NCBI GenBank assembly: GCA_003554865.1
Contig: PWHJ01000122.1
Span: forward strand, 1 to 64,000
DNA length: 64,000 nucleotides
Direction of reading: 5' to 3'
Origin: Bacteroidota bacterium
Lineage (GTDB): Bacteria; Bacteroidota; Bacteroidia; Bacteroidales; PUMT01
Shown here: positions 48,017 through 58,530 of the stretch, piece by piece
Layout of the letters: the number at the start of each line of letters is the position of its first letter
How positions within the stretch are numbered: the stretch's first letter is position 1
Notes under the pieces: model-generated
What the model saw: the letters and a program-made list of their open reading frames with translations, nothing else
Told to the model about the DNA's origin: nothing
The model's database searches: none
Position numbers and translations under genes: made by a program

Positions 48017-49930
48017 ATGAAGAAACGTAAAATTAAATTTTCACTTGTATATAGGGATATGTGGCAATCGGCAGGGAAATACATGCCTCACAAGGAGCAG
48101 CTTGAGCGAATAGCCCCTGCCATTATCGATATGGGATGTTTTGACCGTATCGAAACTAACGGGGGTGGATTCGAGCAAATAAACCTTTTGTTCGGAGAGA
48201 ACCCCAATGAATCCGTACGCGCCTGGTGCAAACCTTTTAATGAGGCCGGCATTGAAACCCATATGCTGGAAAGGGGGCTCAACGGTATAAGAATGAGGCC
48301 CGTACCTGCAGATATCCGAAAGCTGATGTTCCAGGTTAAAAAGAAGCAGGGGGTAAATATTTCCCGCTCTTTTGACGGACTAAATGATGAAAACAATATA
48401 ATTGACTCGGTTAAGTATGCCAAAGAAGCAGGGATGGTTGCTCAGGGCACACTTTGTATAACCTATTCAAAGGTACATACTGTCGATTATTATGTAAGCC
48501 TGGCTGACGATCTTATTAAAGGAGGATCGGAAGAAATATGCCTGAAGGATATGGCAGGAATAGGACGCCCGGTATCGCTGGGTAAAATAGTTGAAGGAAT
48601 AAAGAAAAAGCATCCGGATATCCCGATTCAGTATCACGGACAAACCGGTCCCGGGTTTACTGTTGCTTCAATACTTGAGGTGGTTAATGCAGGTTGTGAA
48701 TATATTGATGTAGGGATGGAGCCATTGTCATGGGGAACAGGTCATGCCGACCTGCTTACCATACTTGCCATGCTCGAGGATGCAGGCTATGAAGTGCCTG
48801 ATGTGAACATGAAAGCCTACATGGAGGCGCGGCGCCTTTCACAGGAGTTTATCGACGAATTCCTGGGTTACTATATTGACCCCTACAACCGCCAGCTAAA
48901 TGCCTTGCTCATAAAGCCGGGCTTGCCGGGTGGAATGATGGGGAGCCTTATGGCCGACCTTGCAAACAACCTGAAAAGTATCAACAAGTACCTTGAGAAG
49001 AAAAAGAAACCGCTTCTCACCCAGGATGAACTTATGCTGAAGCTTTACGATGAGGTTGAATATATATGGCCGAAAATGGGTTATCCGCCGCTTGTGACAC
49101 CCTACAGTCAGTATGTGAAAAATGTTGCATTGATGAATGTTACGCAAATGCTCAAAGGAAAAGAGCGTTTCACAATAATTGACGACAACACCTGGGATAT
49201 GTTGCTTGGAAAATCAGGCAAGCTCCCCGGAAAGCTTGCACCTGAGCTTGAGGAAAAAGCAAAGGCAGAAGGCCGTGAATTTTATGAAGGCAATCCCCAG
49301 GATCTTTATCCAGATGAGCTTGACACCTTCAAAAAAGAGATGGATGAAAAAGGCTGGGATTACGGTCAGGATAACGAAGAACTATTTGAACTGGCAATGC
49401 ACCCTGAACAATACAGGAATTATAAATCGGGAGAAGCCAAAAAAGCCTTTGAGGAAGATCTGGCAAAAAGAAAGTCAGAGGGAGGCGGACTCTTCCCGGC
49501 ACCAGCCGTTGAAGCCCCCAAAGCCGAACCAGCAGCGCCTGTACAACCATCTACCATGAACATAGATGTGAACGGTGAAAAATTCAAAGTAACCGTTTCA
49601 TACGGTGATGAAGGCGGTCAATCAAAAGCTGAAAATAAACCGGAAACATCAGCTTCCGCCCCGGCAAAAGAAGAAAAAGAACCGGAATCAAAAGAGGGGG
49701 CAGAAGAGGTAACATCCCCGATCGAAGGTAATTTCTACCTTACCAAGGAGGCATCGGAGAAACCCCTGAAGGTAGGAGACACGGTTAAAAAAGGGGATAT
49801 TCTGGGCTACATTGAGGCCATGAAAACCTACAACTCAATAAAAAGCGACAAGGAAGGCACAATAGTCGAAATAGTCCCCGACAACGGTGAGGAGGTAATA
49901 GAGGACGATGTGTTATTCCTTATAAAGTAG
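48017..49930 (+). CDS. oadA: Oxaloacetate decarboxylase/pyruvate carboxylase-like alpha subunit with biotin carrier domain
   Basis: RDMWQS, LKDMAGIGRPVSLG, YIDVGMEPLSWGTGHADLLT; Pro/Ala linker; C-terminal EAMKTYNSIKSDKEGTI biotinyl domain. Confidence 0.88.
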   Translation: MKKRKIKFSLVYRDMWQSAGKYMPHKEQLERIAPAIIDMGCFDRIETNGGGFEQINLLFGENPNESVRAWCKPFNEAGIETHMLERGLNGIRMRPVPADIRKLMFQVKKKQGVNISRSFDGLNDENNIIDSVKYAKEAGMVAQGTLCITYSKVHTVDYYVSLADDLIKGGSEEICLKDMAGIGRPVSLGKIVEGIKKKHPDIPIQYHGQTGPGFTVASILEVVNAGCEYIDVGMEPLSWGTGHADLLTILAMLEDAGYEVPDVNMKAYMEARRLSQEFIDEFLGYYIDPYNRQLNALLIKPGLPGGMMGSLMADLANNLKSINKYLEKKKKPLLTQDELMLKLYDEVEYIWPKMGYPPLVTPYSQYVKNVALMNVTQMLKGKERFTIIDDNTWDMLLGKSGKLPGKLAPELEEKAKAEGREFYEGNPQDLYPDELDTFKKEMDEKGWDYGQDNEELFELAMHPEQYRNYKSGEAKKAFEEDLAKRKSEGGGLFPAPAVEAPKAEPAAPVQPSTMNIDVNGEKFKVTVSYGDEGGQSKAENKPETSASAPAKEEKEPESKEGAEEVTSPIEGNFYLTKEASEKPLKVGDTVKKGDILGYIEAMKTYNSIKSDKEGTIVEIVPDNGEEVIEDDVLFLIK

Positions 49931-49963
49931 AGATTTGGTAAAATAAGTATTTTAAAAAACCTT

Positions 49964-49990
49964 CAACCTGTCTCCCAGGGAGGCAGGTTG
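49964..49990 (+). other. Strong intergenic hairpin in the oadB leader
   Basis: CAACCTGTCTCC-CAG-GGAGGCAGGTTG: 12-bp stem with one G-T wobble, 3-nt loop, no U-tract. Confidence 0.65.
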
Positions 49991-50006
49991 ATATAAAGAT
50001 ATAAAA

Positions 50007-51218
50007 ATGGATGCTTTCAGCAGATTATTTGAAATGACATCGTTCGGTGATATACCAGGCGAACCCGGTGTCATCATTATGATAATAATAGGCCTTGTTT
50101 TACTTTATCTGGGCATAGCCAAAAAATACGAGCCACTGCTTCTGATCCCGATAGGTTTCGGGGTAATTCTGGCAAACCTTCCGGGTGCCGGAATGGGTAT
50201 AGTCCCCGACGAATATGTGGAGCTAGACGGTGAAAGATATAAAAACCTTGTTGAAATAGCCAGAGATCACGGCATAATGAACTTCATCTATTATTCGCTG
50301 ATCAAAACCGGATTTTTGCCACCTCTTATATTTATGGGTGTGGGAGCGTTGACAGATTTCGGCCCAATGCTCAGAAACTTAAGATTATCACTTTTTGGTG
50401 CAGCAGCACAATTGGGTATATTTTCGGTCTTTCTGGCTGCAACCGCCGTTGGTTTCACGCTTCAGGAAGCAGGTTCGCTGGGTATTATCGGAGGGGGTGA
50501 CGGACCAACAGCTATTTATATATCAATTATGCTTGCCCCGCATCTTCTGGGACCAATTGCAATTGCAGCCTATTCATATATGGCACTTGTACCCGTTATA
50601 ATTCCCCCGGTGGTGAATGCACTATGCTCAAGGAAGGAGCTTAATATAAACATGAAGGAGATGGACAAAAAATTTCCATCCAAAAGGGAGATTAAAAATA
50701 TTAATGCCGCCAAAATTGGATTCCCTATTGTAATGGGAATTTTAATTTCATTTTTCGTCCCCACAGCAGTTCCCCTTATAGGGATGCTCATGTTCGGCAA
50801 CCTTGTAAAGGAGCTTGGGGTAATTACCGGCAGACTTTCAAGTGCTGCTACAGGGCCTATCCTCAATACCGCCACAATTTTTCTCGGTCTTGCCGTTGGT
50901 GCATCAATGACCTCTCAGACATTTCTTGATATAAGAACTCTGGGAATTATTGCGGGAGGCCTTGTTGCATTTGCAATTTCAGTTGCCGGAGGTATACTGG
51001 CAGTGAAAATATATAATTTCTTTGCCAAGAAAAAGATAAATCCCCTTATAGGGGCAACCGGACTGAGTGCGGTACCGATGGCATCAAGAGTCGCAAATGA
51101 GATTGCCGTTAAATACGACAACAAAAACCATCTTCTTCAGTACTGCATGGCAAGCAACATATCAGGGGTAATAGGATCGGCTGTAGCCGCAGGTGTTTTG
51201 ATCTCATTTTTGGGCTGA
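50007..51218 (+). CDS. oadB: Sodium ion-translocating decarboxylase subunit beta
   Basis: FMGVGALTDFGPMLRN, GIIGGGDGPTAIYI, GATGLSAVPMASRVANE. Confidence 0.94.
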   Translation: MDAFSRLFEMTSFGDIPGEPGVIIMIIIGLVLLYLGIAKKYEPLLLIPIGFGVILANLPGAGMGIVPDEYVELDGERYKNLVEIARDHGIMNFIYYSLIKTGFLPPLIFMGVGALTDFGPMLRNLRLSLFGAAAQLGIFSVFLAATAVGFTLQEAGSLGIIGGGDGPTAIYISIMLAPHLLGPIAIAAYSYMALVPVIIPPVVNALCSRKELNINMKEMDKKFPSKREIKNINAAKIGFPIVMGILISFFVPTAVPLIGMLMFGNLVKELGVITGRLSSAATGPILNTATIFLGLAVGASMTSQTFLDIRTLGIIAGGLVAFAISVAGGILAVKIYNFFAKKKINPLIGATGLSAVPMASRVANEIAVKYDNKNHLLQYCMASNISGVIGSAVAAGVLISFLG

Positions 51219-51269
51219 CACAACCGGCCTTAGGCAAACAAAATAATTGAAAAAATTAGCCCTTTGGAA

Positions 51270-51298
51270 AACCGTCTCATTATTGAGGCGGTTTTTTA
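51270..51298 (+). terminator. Intrinsic terminator after oadB
   Basis: AACCGTCTCA-TTAT-TGAGGCGGTT followed by TTTT; 10-bp stem with one wobble. Confidence 0.85.
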
Positions 51299-51591
51299 TA
51301 TTAGCAATCTGATTCATTGTGGCTAAAGCCCCGTTATTTTGCAGGTTTTCTAATAGGTCACAAAAGTGCAGCCGTAAAAAATTGCGAATAAATATTTCAA
51401 ACCGACTTGTTGAAAAAAAATTACACAGGCTATGTTCACATATTGATCAAAACTTTGTACATTTACATAAAGGGTAGCCCGTGGCAGGGAAAATTTTAAA
51501 AACAGCCCGCACCTGAGCATTATTAACTTTTATCGGCAATAACAGCCTGGTCAGAGAAAGGATTTTGTAACATAAAAAGGAGACTTTTATA

Positions 51592-52629
51592 ATGGAAAAC
51601 GAAAAAACCAAGAAAAACGAGAAAAAAGAGATAAATGAGAAAAACAAAGAGAAGCTCAAGGCTCTTCAGCTTACACTTGACAAAATCGACAAAGAGTACG
51701 GCAAGGGTACAATTATGAAAATGGGTGACGAGGCAGTTTCTGACGTGCCTTCCATTCCGACAGGTTCATTGGGTATTGACATTGCCGTAGGTGTGGGTGG
51801 TTACCCACGCGGGCGGGTTGTCGAAATTTTCGGACCTGAATCCTCCGGTAAAACTACCCTGGCTATTCATGCAATTGCCGAAGCCCAGGGAAACGGGGGG
51901 ATAGCAGCATTTATAGATGCAGAACATGCTTTTGACCGTTTTTATGCAGAAAAGCTTGGGGTCGACATTGAAAACCTTCTCATCTCTCAGCCCGATAACG
52001 GTGAGCAGGCACTAGAAATAACAGATCACCTTATCAGATCGGGAGCTATAGATATAATTGTTATTGACTCTGTTGCAGCACTTACACCAAAATCGGAAAT
52101 CGAGGGGGACATGGGTGATTCTAAAATGGGCTTGCAGGCCAGGTTAATGTCTCAGGCACTCAGAAAATTGGCAGCCAACATAAGCAAAACAAAAACCTGC
52201 TGTGTTTTCATAAACCAGCTTCGTGAAAAAATAGGCGTCATGTTCGGCAATCCTGAAACTACTACAGGTGGAAATGCGCTCAAATTTTACTCCTCGGTAA
52301 GGATAGATATTAGAAGAATCAATCAGATAAAAGATGGTGAGGATGTCAAGGGAAGCCGCACACGTGTTAAGGTTGTAAAAAACAAGATCGCCCCGCCTTT
52401 CAGAAAAGCTGAATTTGACATTATGTATGGAGAAGGGATTTCAAAAAGCGGTGAAATAATAGATCTTGCCGTTGACCAGAATATTGTTAAAAAAAGTGGC
52501 TCATGGTTCAGTTACGGGGAGACCAAGCTTGGTCAGGGGCGTGATGCTGTAAAAAAAATGATCTCCGATAACCCCGAGCTTGCAACGGAGCTGGAAAGCA
52601 AGGTAAAAGAGGCCTTCTCAGGAAAATAA
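51592..52629 (+). CDS. recA: Recombinase RecA
   Basis: [65 protein letters not shown]. Confidence 0.98.
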   Translation: MENEKTKKNEKKEINEKNKEKLKALQLTLDKIDKEYGKGTIMKMGDEAVSDVPSIPTGSLGIDIAVGVGGYPRGRVVEIFGPESSGKTTLAIHAIAEAQGNGGIAAFIDAEHAFDRFYAEKLGVDIENLLISQPDNGEQALEITDHLIRSGAIDIIVIDSVAALTPKSEIEGDMGDSKMGLQARLMSQALRKLAANISKTKTCCVFINQLREKIGVMFGNPETTTGGNALKFYSSVRIDIRRINQIKDGEDVKGSRTRVKVVKNKIAPPFRKAEFDIMYGEGISKSGEIIDLAVDQNIVKKSGSWFSYGETKLGQGRDAVKKMISDNPELATELESKVKEAFSGK

Positions 52630-52689
52630 TCGATTCCAGGGTAAAATTTAAAACCTGATAAGATTGACAAACCAATCTGTTTTATAAAT

Positions 52690-52731
52690 AACCTTTCTCT
52701 GCACACAAAGGGATGCAGGGGAAGGTTTTTT
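52690..52731 (+). terminator. Intrinsic terminator after recA
   Basis: AACCTTTCTCTGCA...TGCAGGGGAAGGTT, 14-bp stem with two wobbles, ends in TTTTTT. Confidence 0.85.
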
Positions 52732-52763
52732 AAATTATTTCAAACAACTTAAATTCAATCAAG

Positions 52764-54845
52764 ATGAAGCATCATGCCAAATTAATTCTTCTGCCTGCGC
52801 TTGTTCTGCTCTTTTGCTTTTGTGAAAGACCGGAAGAGACTCACGATTTCAGCGGCGAATTAACCGACGAGGAAATTGAGGGTGGAAGGCTTACCCCTGA
52901 AATTCTTTGGAAATTCGGGCGTGTAGGCAGTTCTCAATTATCGCCCGACGGAAATACCGTTGTCTACACAGTCTCCAGATACGACCACAAAAGCAACAAA
53001 AGCATGACGGAGATCTGCGCCCTGGATATTGAAAATCTTGAAGTAACTATCCTTACGAGCCACCAGGGAGCAAACACCTCCCCCCGATGGCATCCTGACG
53101 GGGAAAAAATCGGTTTTCTAAGTGACGAAACAGACAAGATGCAACTCTGGGAAATGAACCCTGACGGAAGCGGCAAAACACAGCTCACCGATATTGAAGG
53201 AGGAATAACAGGTTTCGATTACTCCCCCGCCGGGACACATGTTTATTACACAAAACAGGTGAAGCTGGATGAAACCCCGGCTGAAAAACACCCCGATTTG
53301 CCCCACATGAATGTGCGAATAGAGGATGACCTTATGTTCAGGCATTGGGACCAATGGCATAATTATTCCTACAGTCACATTTTTGTGGCAGAGTATTCCC
53401 ATGGACAACTGGATGAGGGCAAAGACATAATGGAGGGGGAAAAATACGATTCACCCCTTGCCCCTTTTTATGATCAAGCCCAAATAACCTGGTGTCCGGA
53501 GGGAAAGATTATTGCCTATACAAGCAAAAAGTTAAAGGGAGTCGATTATGCTGTAAGCACCAATTCTAACATTTTCTTTTATGATATTGAAACAGGGGAA
53601 ACTGCTAAAATTACCGAGGGTGAAGGTTACGACAGATACCCGGTCTTTTCTCCATGCGGCAAATACATGGCATGGCAAAGTATGGAAACTCCCGGTTATG
53701 AATCTGACAAGGCCCGACTGTTTTTGTACAACAGGGAGAATGGTGTGAAAACATACCTTACACGTGATTTTGAAGAAAATGCATCTGATTTTGTGTGGAG
53801 CCGTGACAGCGATATTATTTACTTTATCAGCGGCACAAATGCAACTTACCAGGTATTCAGCATAAATGTCAACACACGCCATATAAACCAGGTAACAAGC
53901 GGCTACCACAACTATACATCAATAGGAAAGAAAGGCAACACACTGATAGGGGAAAAGATGTCAATGTCAATGGCTACTGAGCTTTTCCAGATAGATCCTG
54001 CAGCCGGTGAAGAAACCCAGCTAACCTTCACCAACAGTCATATATATGACAATATTGAAATGGGCAGGGTTGAGGAGCACTGGGTAAGTACAACAGACGA
54101 CAAAAGCATGCTGGTGTGGCTAATACTGCCACCCGATTTTGATTCCAACAAAGAATACCCTGCGCTTTTATACTGTCAGGGCGGCCCCCAAAGCGCAGTC
54201 AGCCAGTTTTTCTCCTACAGGTGGAACTTTCAATTAATGGCGGCCAACGATTACGTAATTGTTGCACCCAACAGACGGGGATTGCCGACTTTCGGACAGG
54301 AATGGAACAGGCAGATCTCAGGTGACTGGGGCGGACAGGCCATGGATGATTATCTCTCAGCAATCGATGCCATGAAAGAGAAACCTTTTATTGACCGGGA
54401 CCGCCTGGGGGCAGTAGGAGCAAGTTTCGGGGGGTACTCCACTTTCAAGCTTGCCGGAATGCACGAAAGACGCTTCAAGGCATTCATTGCCCACAACGGG
54501 GTTTATAACCTGGAGAGCATGTACGGAGCCACCGAAGAGATATTCTTTGTGAACCATGACCTTGAAGGTCCTTACTGGAAGCGGCCAAAACCGGTTAGCT
54601 ACGATGAGTTCTCACCTCACAGGTTTGTGCAGCACTGGGACACTCCAATGCTTATAATCACAAGTGAAAAAGATTACCGTGTTCCCTATACCGAGGGGTT
54701 GCAGGCTTTCACAGCCGCAAGGTTGCAGGGAATACCAAGCCGCCTGCTTCACTTCCCTGAGGAGAATCACTGGATTCTTCAACCTCAAAACGGAATAGTG
54801 TGGCAGCGTGAATTTTTTGCATGGCTGGACAAATGGGTTAAATAA
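52764..54845 (+). CDS. S9 family prolyl oligopeptidase-like lipoprotein
   Basis: Lipobox LLFCFCE; WD40-like N-terminal propeller; GAVGASFGGYSTFKLAG (GxSxGG); C-terminal ENHWILQPQN. Confidence 0.93.
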   Translation: MKHHAKLILLPALVLLFCFCERPEETHDFSGELTDEEIEGGRLTPEILWKFGRVGSSQLSPDGNTVVYTVSRYDHKSNKSMTEICALDIENLEVTILTSHQGANTSPRWHPDGEKIGFLSDETDKMQLWEMNPDGSGKTQLTDIEGGITGFDYSPAGTHVYYTKQVKLDETPAEKHPDLPHMNVRIEDDLMFRHWDQWHNYSYSHIFVAEYSHGQLDEGKDIMEGEKYDSPLAPFYDQAQITWCPEGKIIAYTSKKLKGVDYAVSTNSNIFFYDIETGETAKITEGEGYDRYPVFSPCGKYMAWQSMETPGYESDKARLFLYNRENGVKTYLTRDFEENASDFVWSRDSDIIYFISGTNATYQVFSINVNTRHINQVTSGYHNYTSIGKKGNTLIGEKMSMSMATELFQIDPAAGEETQLTFTNSHIYDNIEMGRVEEHWVSTTDDKSMLVWLILPPDFDSNKEYPALLYCQGGPQSAVSQFFSYRWNFQLMAANDYVIVAPNRRGLPTFGQEWNRQISGDWGGQAMDDYLSAIDAMKEKPFIDRDRLGAVGASFGGYSTFKLAGMHERRFKAFIAHNGVYNLESMYGATEEIFFVNHDLEGPYWKRPKPVSYDEFSPHRFVQHWDTPMLIITSEKDYRVPYTEGLQAFTAARLQGIPSRLLHFPEENHWILQPQNGIVWQREFFAWLDKWVK

Positions 54846-54909
54846 AAAAGGCTTTTTTCGGGCCAAATCAAATTATCCACGGGCAGATCCTCACAGCCGG
54901 GCAGTTTGA

Positions 54910-55875
54910 TTACCGTTTTCTGAAACGGGAATTACCTGCCCGGCCTGCTTTTTTATATAGCTGCATTGCCTTTTCTGTCTTCAAATCTTCAGGCATACCT
55001 GCATCAAGCCAGTGTATGTTAAAACCCTGACGCTCCATTCTCCTGAACCAGGTCATCTGTCTTTTCGCAAACCGGTGGATCTCAGTGTTCAGTTTGGCAA
55101 ACATTTCCCCGTAATCAAGTTCGCCCAGAATGTACATTGTAACATACCTGTATTCAAGTCCATAATACTTTAGATCTTCAGCCTTCACACCTTCATCGAG
55201 CAGGCTTCTGACCTCCCCGATCAAACCAGAAGCAATCCTTTTTTTTAATCTTTCGGTTATCCTTCTTCGGCGCTCATCACGGTCAGCCGTTAATCCTATC
55301 AACAAATTTTCGAACCGTGGATGATCGTCATTTTCACGTAATTTACCGTATTTTGACTGATAAACGGCTATCTCAACAGCCCTGACAAGTCTTTTTCTGG
55401 AAGATGTATCACTAACATTGTGAGGGTGGCGGTATCGGGCAAGCATACTTTCCAGCTCCTTCATGGATTTTGTCTCCAGCTCCTTTCTAAGCTCCGTGTC
55501 ATGGGGTACTTCAATAAGCATATAGCCCTTGACGGCCGCTTCAATATACATACCTGTACCACCGCACAAAACCGGTTGCCTGCCTCTTGAGACAATATCA
55601 TGATATGCCTTCAGGAAATCCCGCCGGAATTCGTAAACACTGTATTTATAACCAGGCTCCGCTATATCAATAAGATGAGAGGGTATACGGCTGCCTTTTA
55701 CCAGATAGTCATCTTTATCCTTACCTGTTCCTATATCCATTCTGCGATAAACCTGCCTTGAATCGGCACTGATTATCTCCCCGTCTGTCTCCCGGGCCAG
55801 CCTGGCAGCAAATGATGTTTTGCCGGTAGCAGTCGGACCAACCACAGTTATCAAAACAGGTTTGTTTTTATCCAT
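54910..55875 (-). CDS. miaA: tRNA dimethylallyltransferase
   Basis: VVGPTATGKTSFAARLA, ISADSRQVYRRMDIGTGK, FAKRQMTWFRR. Confidence 0.96.
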   Translation of the reverse strand: MDKNKPVLITVVGPTATGKTSFAARLARETDGEIISADSRQVYRRMDIGTGKDKDDYLVKGSRIPSHLIDIAEPGYKYSVYEFRRDFLKAYHDIVSRGRQPVLCGGTGMYIEAAVKGYMLIEVPHDTELRKELETKSMKELESMLARYRHPHNVSDTSSRKRLVRAVEIAVYQSKYGKLRENDDHPRFENLLIGLTADRDERRRRITERLKKRIASGLIGEVRSLLDEGVKAEDLKYYGLEYRYVTMYILGELDYGEMFAKLNTEIHRFAKRQMTWFRRMERQGFNIHWLDAGMPEDLKTEKAMQLYKKAGRAGNSRFRKR

Positions 55876-55985
55876 AAAAAAGGACTTTTAACTATTTATT
55901 TATTCCCCATTAATTATCCAAAAATAAAAAAAACTGATACTTTTGTTATTGCAAATATTTGTATAAAAAAAATCTCTTCTAATAT

Positions 55986-56864
55986 ATGCAAAAACTAATC
56001 ATTTTGGCCACAGTAGCGGCTTTGCTTGCCGGAAGCTGTTCACCTGCAGAAAAAGGGGAGGATGAAAAAGACATGCTTACTGTAAGCATATTGCCACAGA
56101 AATACTTTGTTGAACAAATAGCAGGTGACAATTTCGATATAAATGTTATGGTGCCCAGAGGGGCAAGCCCCGAAACATTCGAGCCTGCTGCCCGGCAAAT
56201 GAAGGAGGCTGCAAATTCAAAAGCATTTTTCATTACAGGGCATCTGCTTTTTGAGAAGACTTTAATGAAAAACATTAAAAGCCAAAATAAAGATGTCAAA
56301 TTTGTTGACACATCCAGGGATGTAGAGCTAATAGCCGATGATGTTGCCGACCACGGCGATCATGCGCACATTCACGGAGCTGATCCTCACATCTGGATTT
56401 CCCTGAAAGAAGCTGAAGCCCAGCTTTCTGTTATTTTGGAAACTATTGCCGAAATTGATCCCGATAATGAACAATACTACAGAGATAACCACGAGAGATT
56501 CATTTCAAAGATACGTGCACTTGATGAGGAGTTAACGTCCCGTTTTAAAAATGCAAAGGGAAACTCATTTTTAATTTACCATCCCGCTTTATCTTACTTT
56601 GCAAGGGATTACGGATTACAGCAAATATCTGTTGAAGATCACGGAAAAAGTCCCACGCCATCCCATATGAAAAAAATTATTGACAGTGCCCGCAAAAAAG
56701 GGCTGAAAGATGTGTTCATTCAAAAGGAATTTGAGCGGGACAATGCCAGGGCCGTAGCCCGTGAGCTTGGAGGGGATGTTATAGAAGTAGACCCTCTTTC
56801 AGAAAACTGGCTTGAGAACATGGAAGATATGGCAGAGAAAATCCTGGCTACACTTAACAGGTGA
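55986..56864 (+). CDS. Metal (Zn/Mn-type) ABC transporter substrate-binding lipoprotein
   Basis: Lipobox LLAGSCS; MVPRGASPETFEPAARQMKEA; HGDHAHIHGADPHIWISL. Confidence 0.92.
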   Translation: MQKLIILATVAALLAGSCSPAEKGEDEKDMLTVSILPQKYFVEQIAGDNFDINVMVPRGASPETFEPAARQMKEAANSKAFFITGHLLFEKTLMKNIKSQNKDVKFVDTSRDVELIADDVADHGDHAHIHGADPHIWISLKEAEAQLSVILETIAEIDPDNEQYYRDNHERFISKIRALDEELTSRFKNAKGNSFLIYHPALSYFARDYGLQQISVEDHGKSPTPSHMKKIIDSARKKGLKDVFIQKEFERDNARAVARELGGDVIEVDPLSENWLENMEDMAEKILATLNR

Positions 56865-56907
56865 CTTTGCAGTTAAACCCATTCAAATAAAAAACAGGGC
56901 TGAGGGG

Positions 56908-57669
56908 ATGCAAAAAATTTTGGAAATAAGTTCACTTTCTGCCGGTTATGGAGATAACATCGTGCTGCGTGACATAAACTTTTCAGTTTATGAAAATGAT
57001 TTCATAGGGATTATCGGACCTAACGGAGGGGGGAAAACCACCCTTTTGAAGGTGATAATGGGGGTTATCAAACCTTTTAAGGGAAAAGTCAGGTTTTTTC
57101 ATAACCAAAGCAACGCCCGCAACATAATAGGGTATCTTCCCCAAATGAACCTCTTTGACAAGGATTTTCCCATTACTGTGGTGGACGTGGTTCTCTCCGG
57201 TTTGCTCTCCAGGGATGGGGTATTTGGAAAGTACTCGCGCAGGCAAAAAGAGCATGCCGAAAAGCTTCTCCAGAAAATGGGTATAGGTGATCTCTCTAAA
57301 ACACCGGTCGGTAAACTCTCGGGAGGCCAGCTACAGCGCGTATACCTTTGCCGGGCAATAATATCCTCACCGCAACTCCTCATCCTTGATGAACCAAACA
57401 CTTTTGTAGACACCGGCTTTGAAAAGGATTTTTATGAAATACTCCGGGAACTGAACAAGGAGATGGCAGTAATTATTGTCTCACACGATGTCGGCACAAT
57501 TACATGGTATGTCAAAACCATAGCATGTGTAAACAAAAGACTTCACTACCACCCTTCAAACGTGATTACACAAGAGCAACTTGAAGCATATAATTGTCCG
57601 ATACAGATCATAACACACGGGGATGTACCCCACACCGTACTTAAAAAACACAAAGAGCAACATGATTGA
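56908..57669 (+). CDS. Metal ABC transporter ATP-binding protein
   Basis: GPNGGGKTTLLKVIMG (Walker A), LSGGQLQRVYLCRA, LLILDEPNTFVD; ATG 56908 preferred over 56812. Confidence 0.93.
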   Translation: MQKILEISSLSAGYGDNIVLRDINFSVYENDFIGIIGPNGGGKTTLLKVIMGVIKPFKGKVRFFHNQSNARNIIGYLPQMNLFDKDFPITVVDVVLSGLLSRDGVFGKYSRRQKEHAEKLLQKMGIGDLSKTPVGKLSGGQLQRVYLCRAIISSPQLLILDEPNTFVDTGFEKDFYEILRELNKEMAVIIVSHDVGTITWYVKTIACVNKRLHYHPSNVITQEQLEAYNCPIQIITHGDVPHTVLKKHKEQHD

Positions 57670-58513
57670 AACCCTGCTTGATCTGCTCCAATACCGTTTT
57701 TTTTCAAATGCATTGCTGGCGGCCTTTTTCGCTTCAATAGCATGCGGTATTATCGGCACATATATAGTTTCAAGAAGGATTGTCTTTATCAGCGGAGGAA
57801 TAACACATGCATCTTTCGGAGGTATCGGCATAAGTTATTACTACAGCTTTGACCCCATTGCGGGCGCGGCGGTTTTTGCCGTTCTCTCTGCACTGGGAAT
57901 TCAATTCATGAAGGAGAAAACTCAAGTAAGAGAGGATTCGCTTATCGGTATACTCTGGTCTTTAGGTATGGCGGTGGGTATTATTTTTGTCTTCATTACT
58001 CCCGGTTACGCACCCGATCTGATGGGGTACCTTTTTGGAAGTATAATGACCGTATCAGGCAGCGACCTTACTGTAATGGGAATTCTGACTTTTGTAATTG
58101 CCCTGTTTTTTATTTTGTTCTACAAACCTGTACTTTTCATATCTTTTGACCAGGAATACGCTAAAACACACAGAGCCCCCGTAAAACTCATGAACTTTAT
58201 TCTGATAACACTTGTAGCATTAACCGTTGTATTGAGCATAAAAGTGGCGGGAGTGATACTTGTGTTGTCACTGCTGACTATCCCTCAAACAACGGCAAAT
58301 ATTTTCTCCCACAATTTCAGGAATATTATGCTCTTTTCAATTCTTGTGGCATTTGCGGGATGTTTTGCCGGACTGCTCATCTCTTTTGAGCTGAACATAC
58401 CATCTGGTGCTTCAATCATTTTTTCGCTCATTGTAATTTTTATAATTGCCAAGCTTTTTGATATTATCACAACACACATTAAAATAGTTAAATCAATTAA
58501 AAACAATAATTAA
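57662..58513 (+). CDS. Metal ABC transporter permease (ZnuB/MntB family)
   Basis: RFFSNALLAAFFASIACGIIGTYIVSRRIVFISGGITHASFGGIGI; overlaps the ATPase stop. Confidence 0.93.
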   Translation: MIETLLDLLQYRFFSNALLAAFFASIACGIIGTYIVSRRIVFISGGITHASFGGIGISYYYSFDPIAGAAVFAVLSALGIQFMKEKTQVREDSLIGILWSLGMAVGIIFVFITPGYAPDLMGYLFGSIMTVSGSDLTVMGILTFVIALFFILFYKPVLFISFDQEYAKTHRAPVKLMNFILITLVALTVVLSIKVAGVILVLSLLTIPQTTANIFSHNFRNIMLFSILVAFAGCFAGLLISFELNIPSGASIIFSLIVIFIIAKLFDIITTHIKIVKSIKNNN

Positions 58514-58530
58514 CTCAAAAACTGAAAAAT

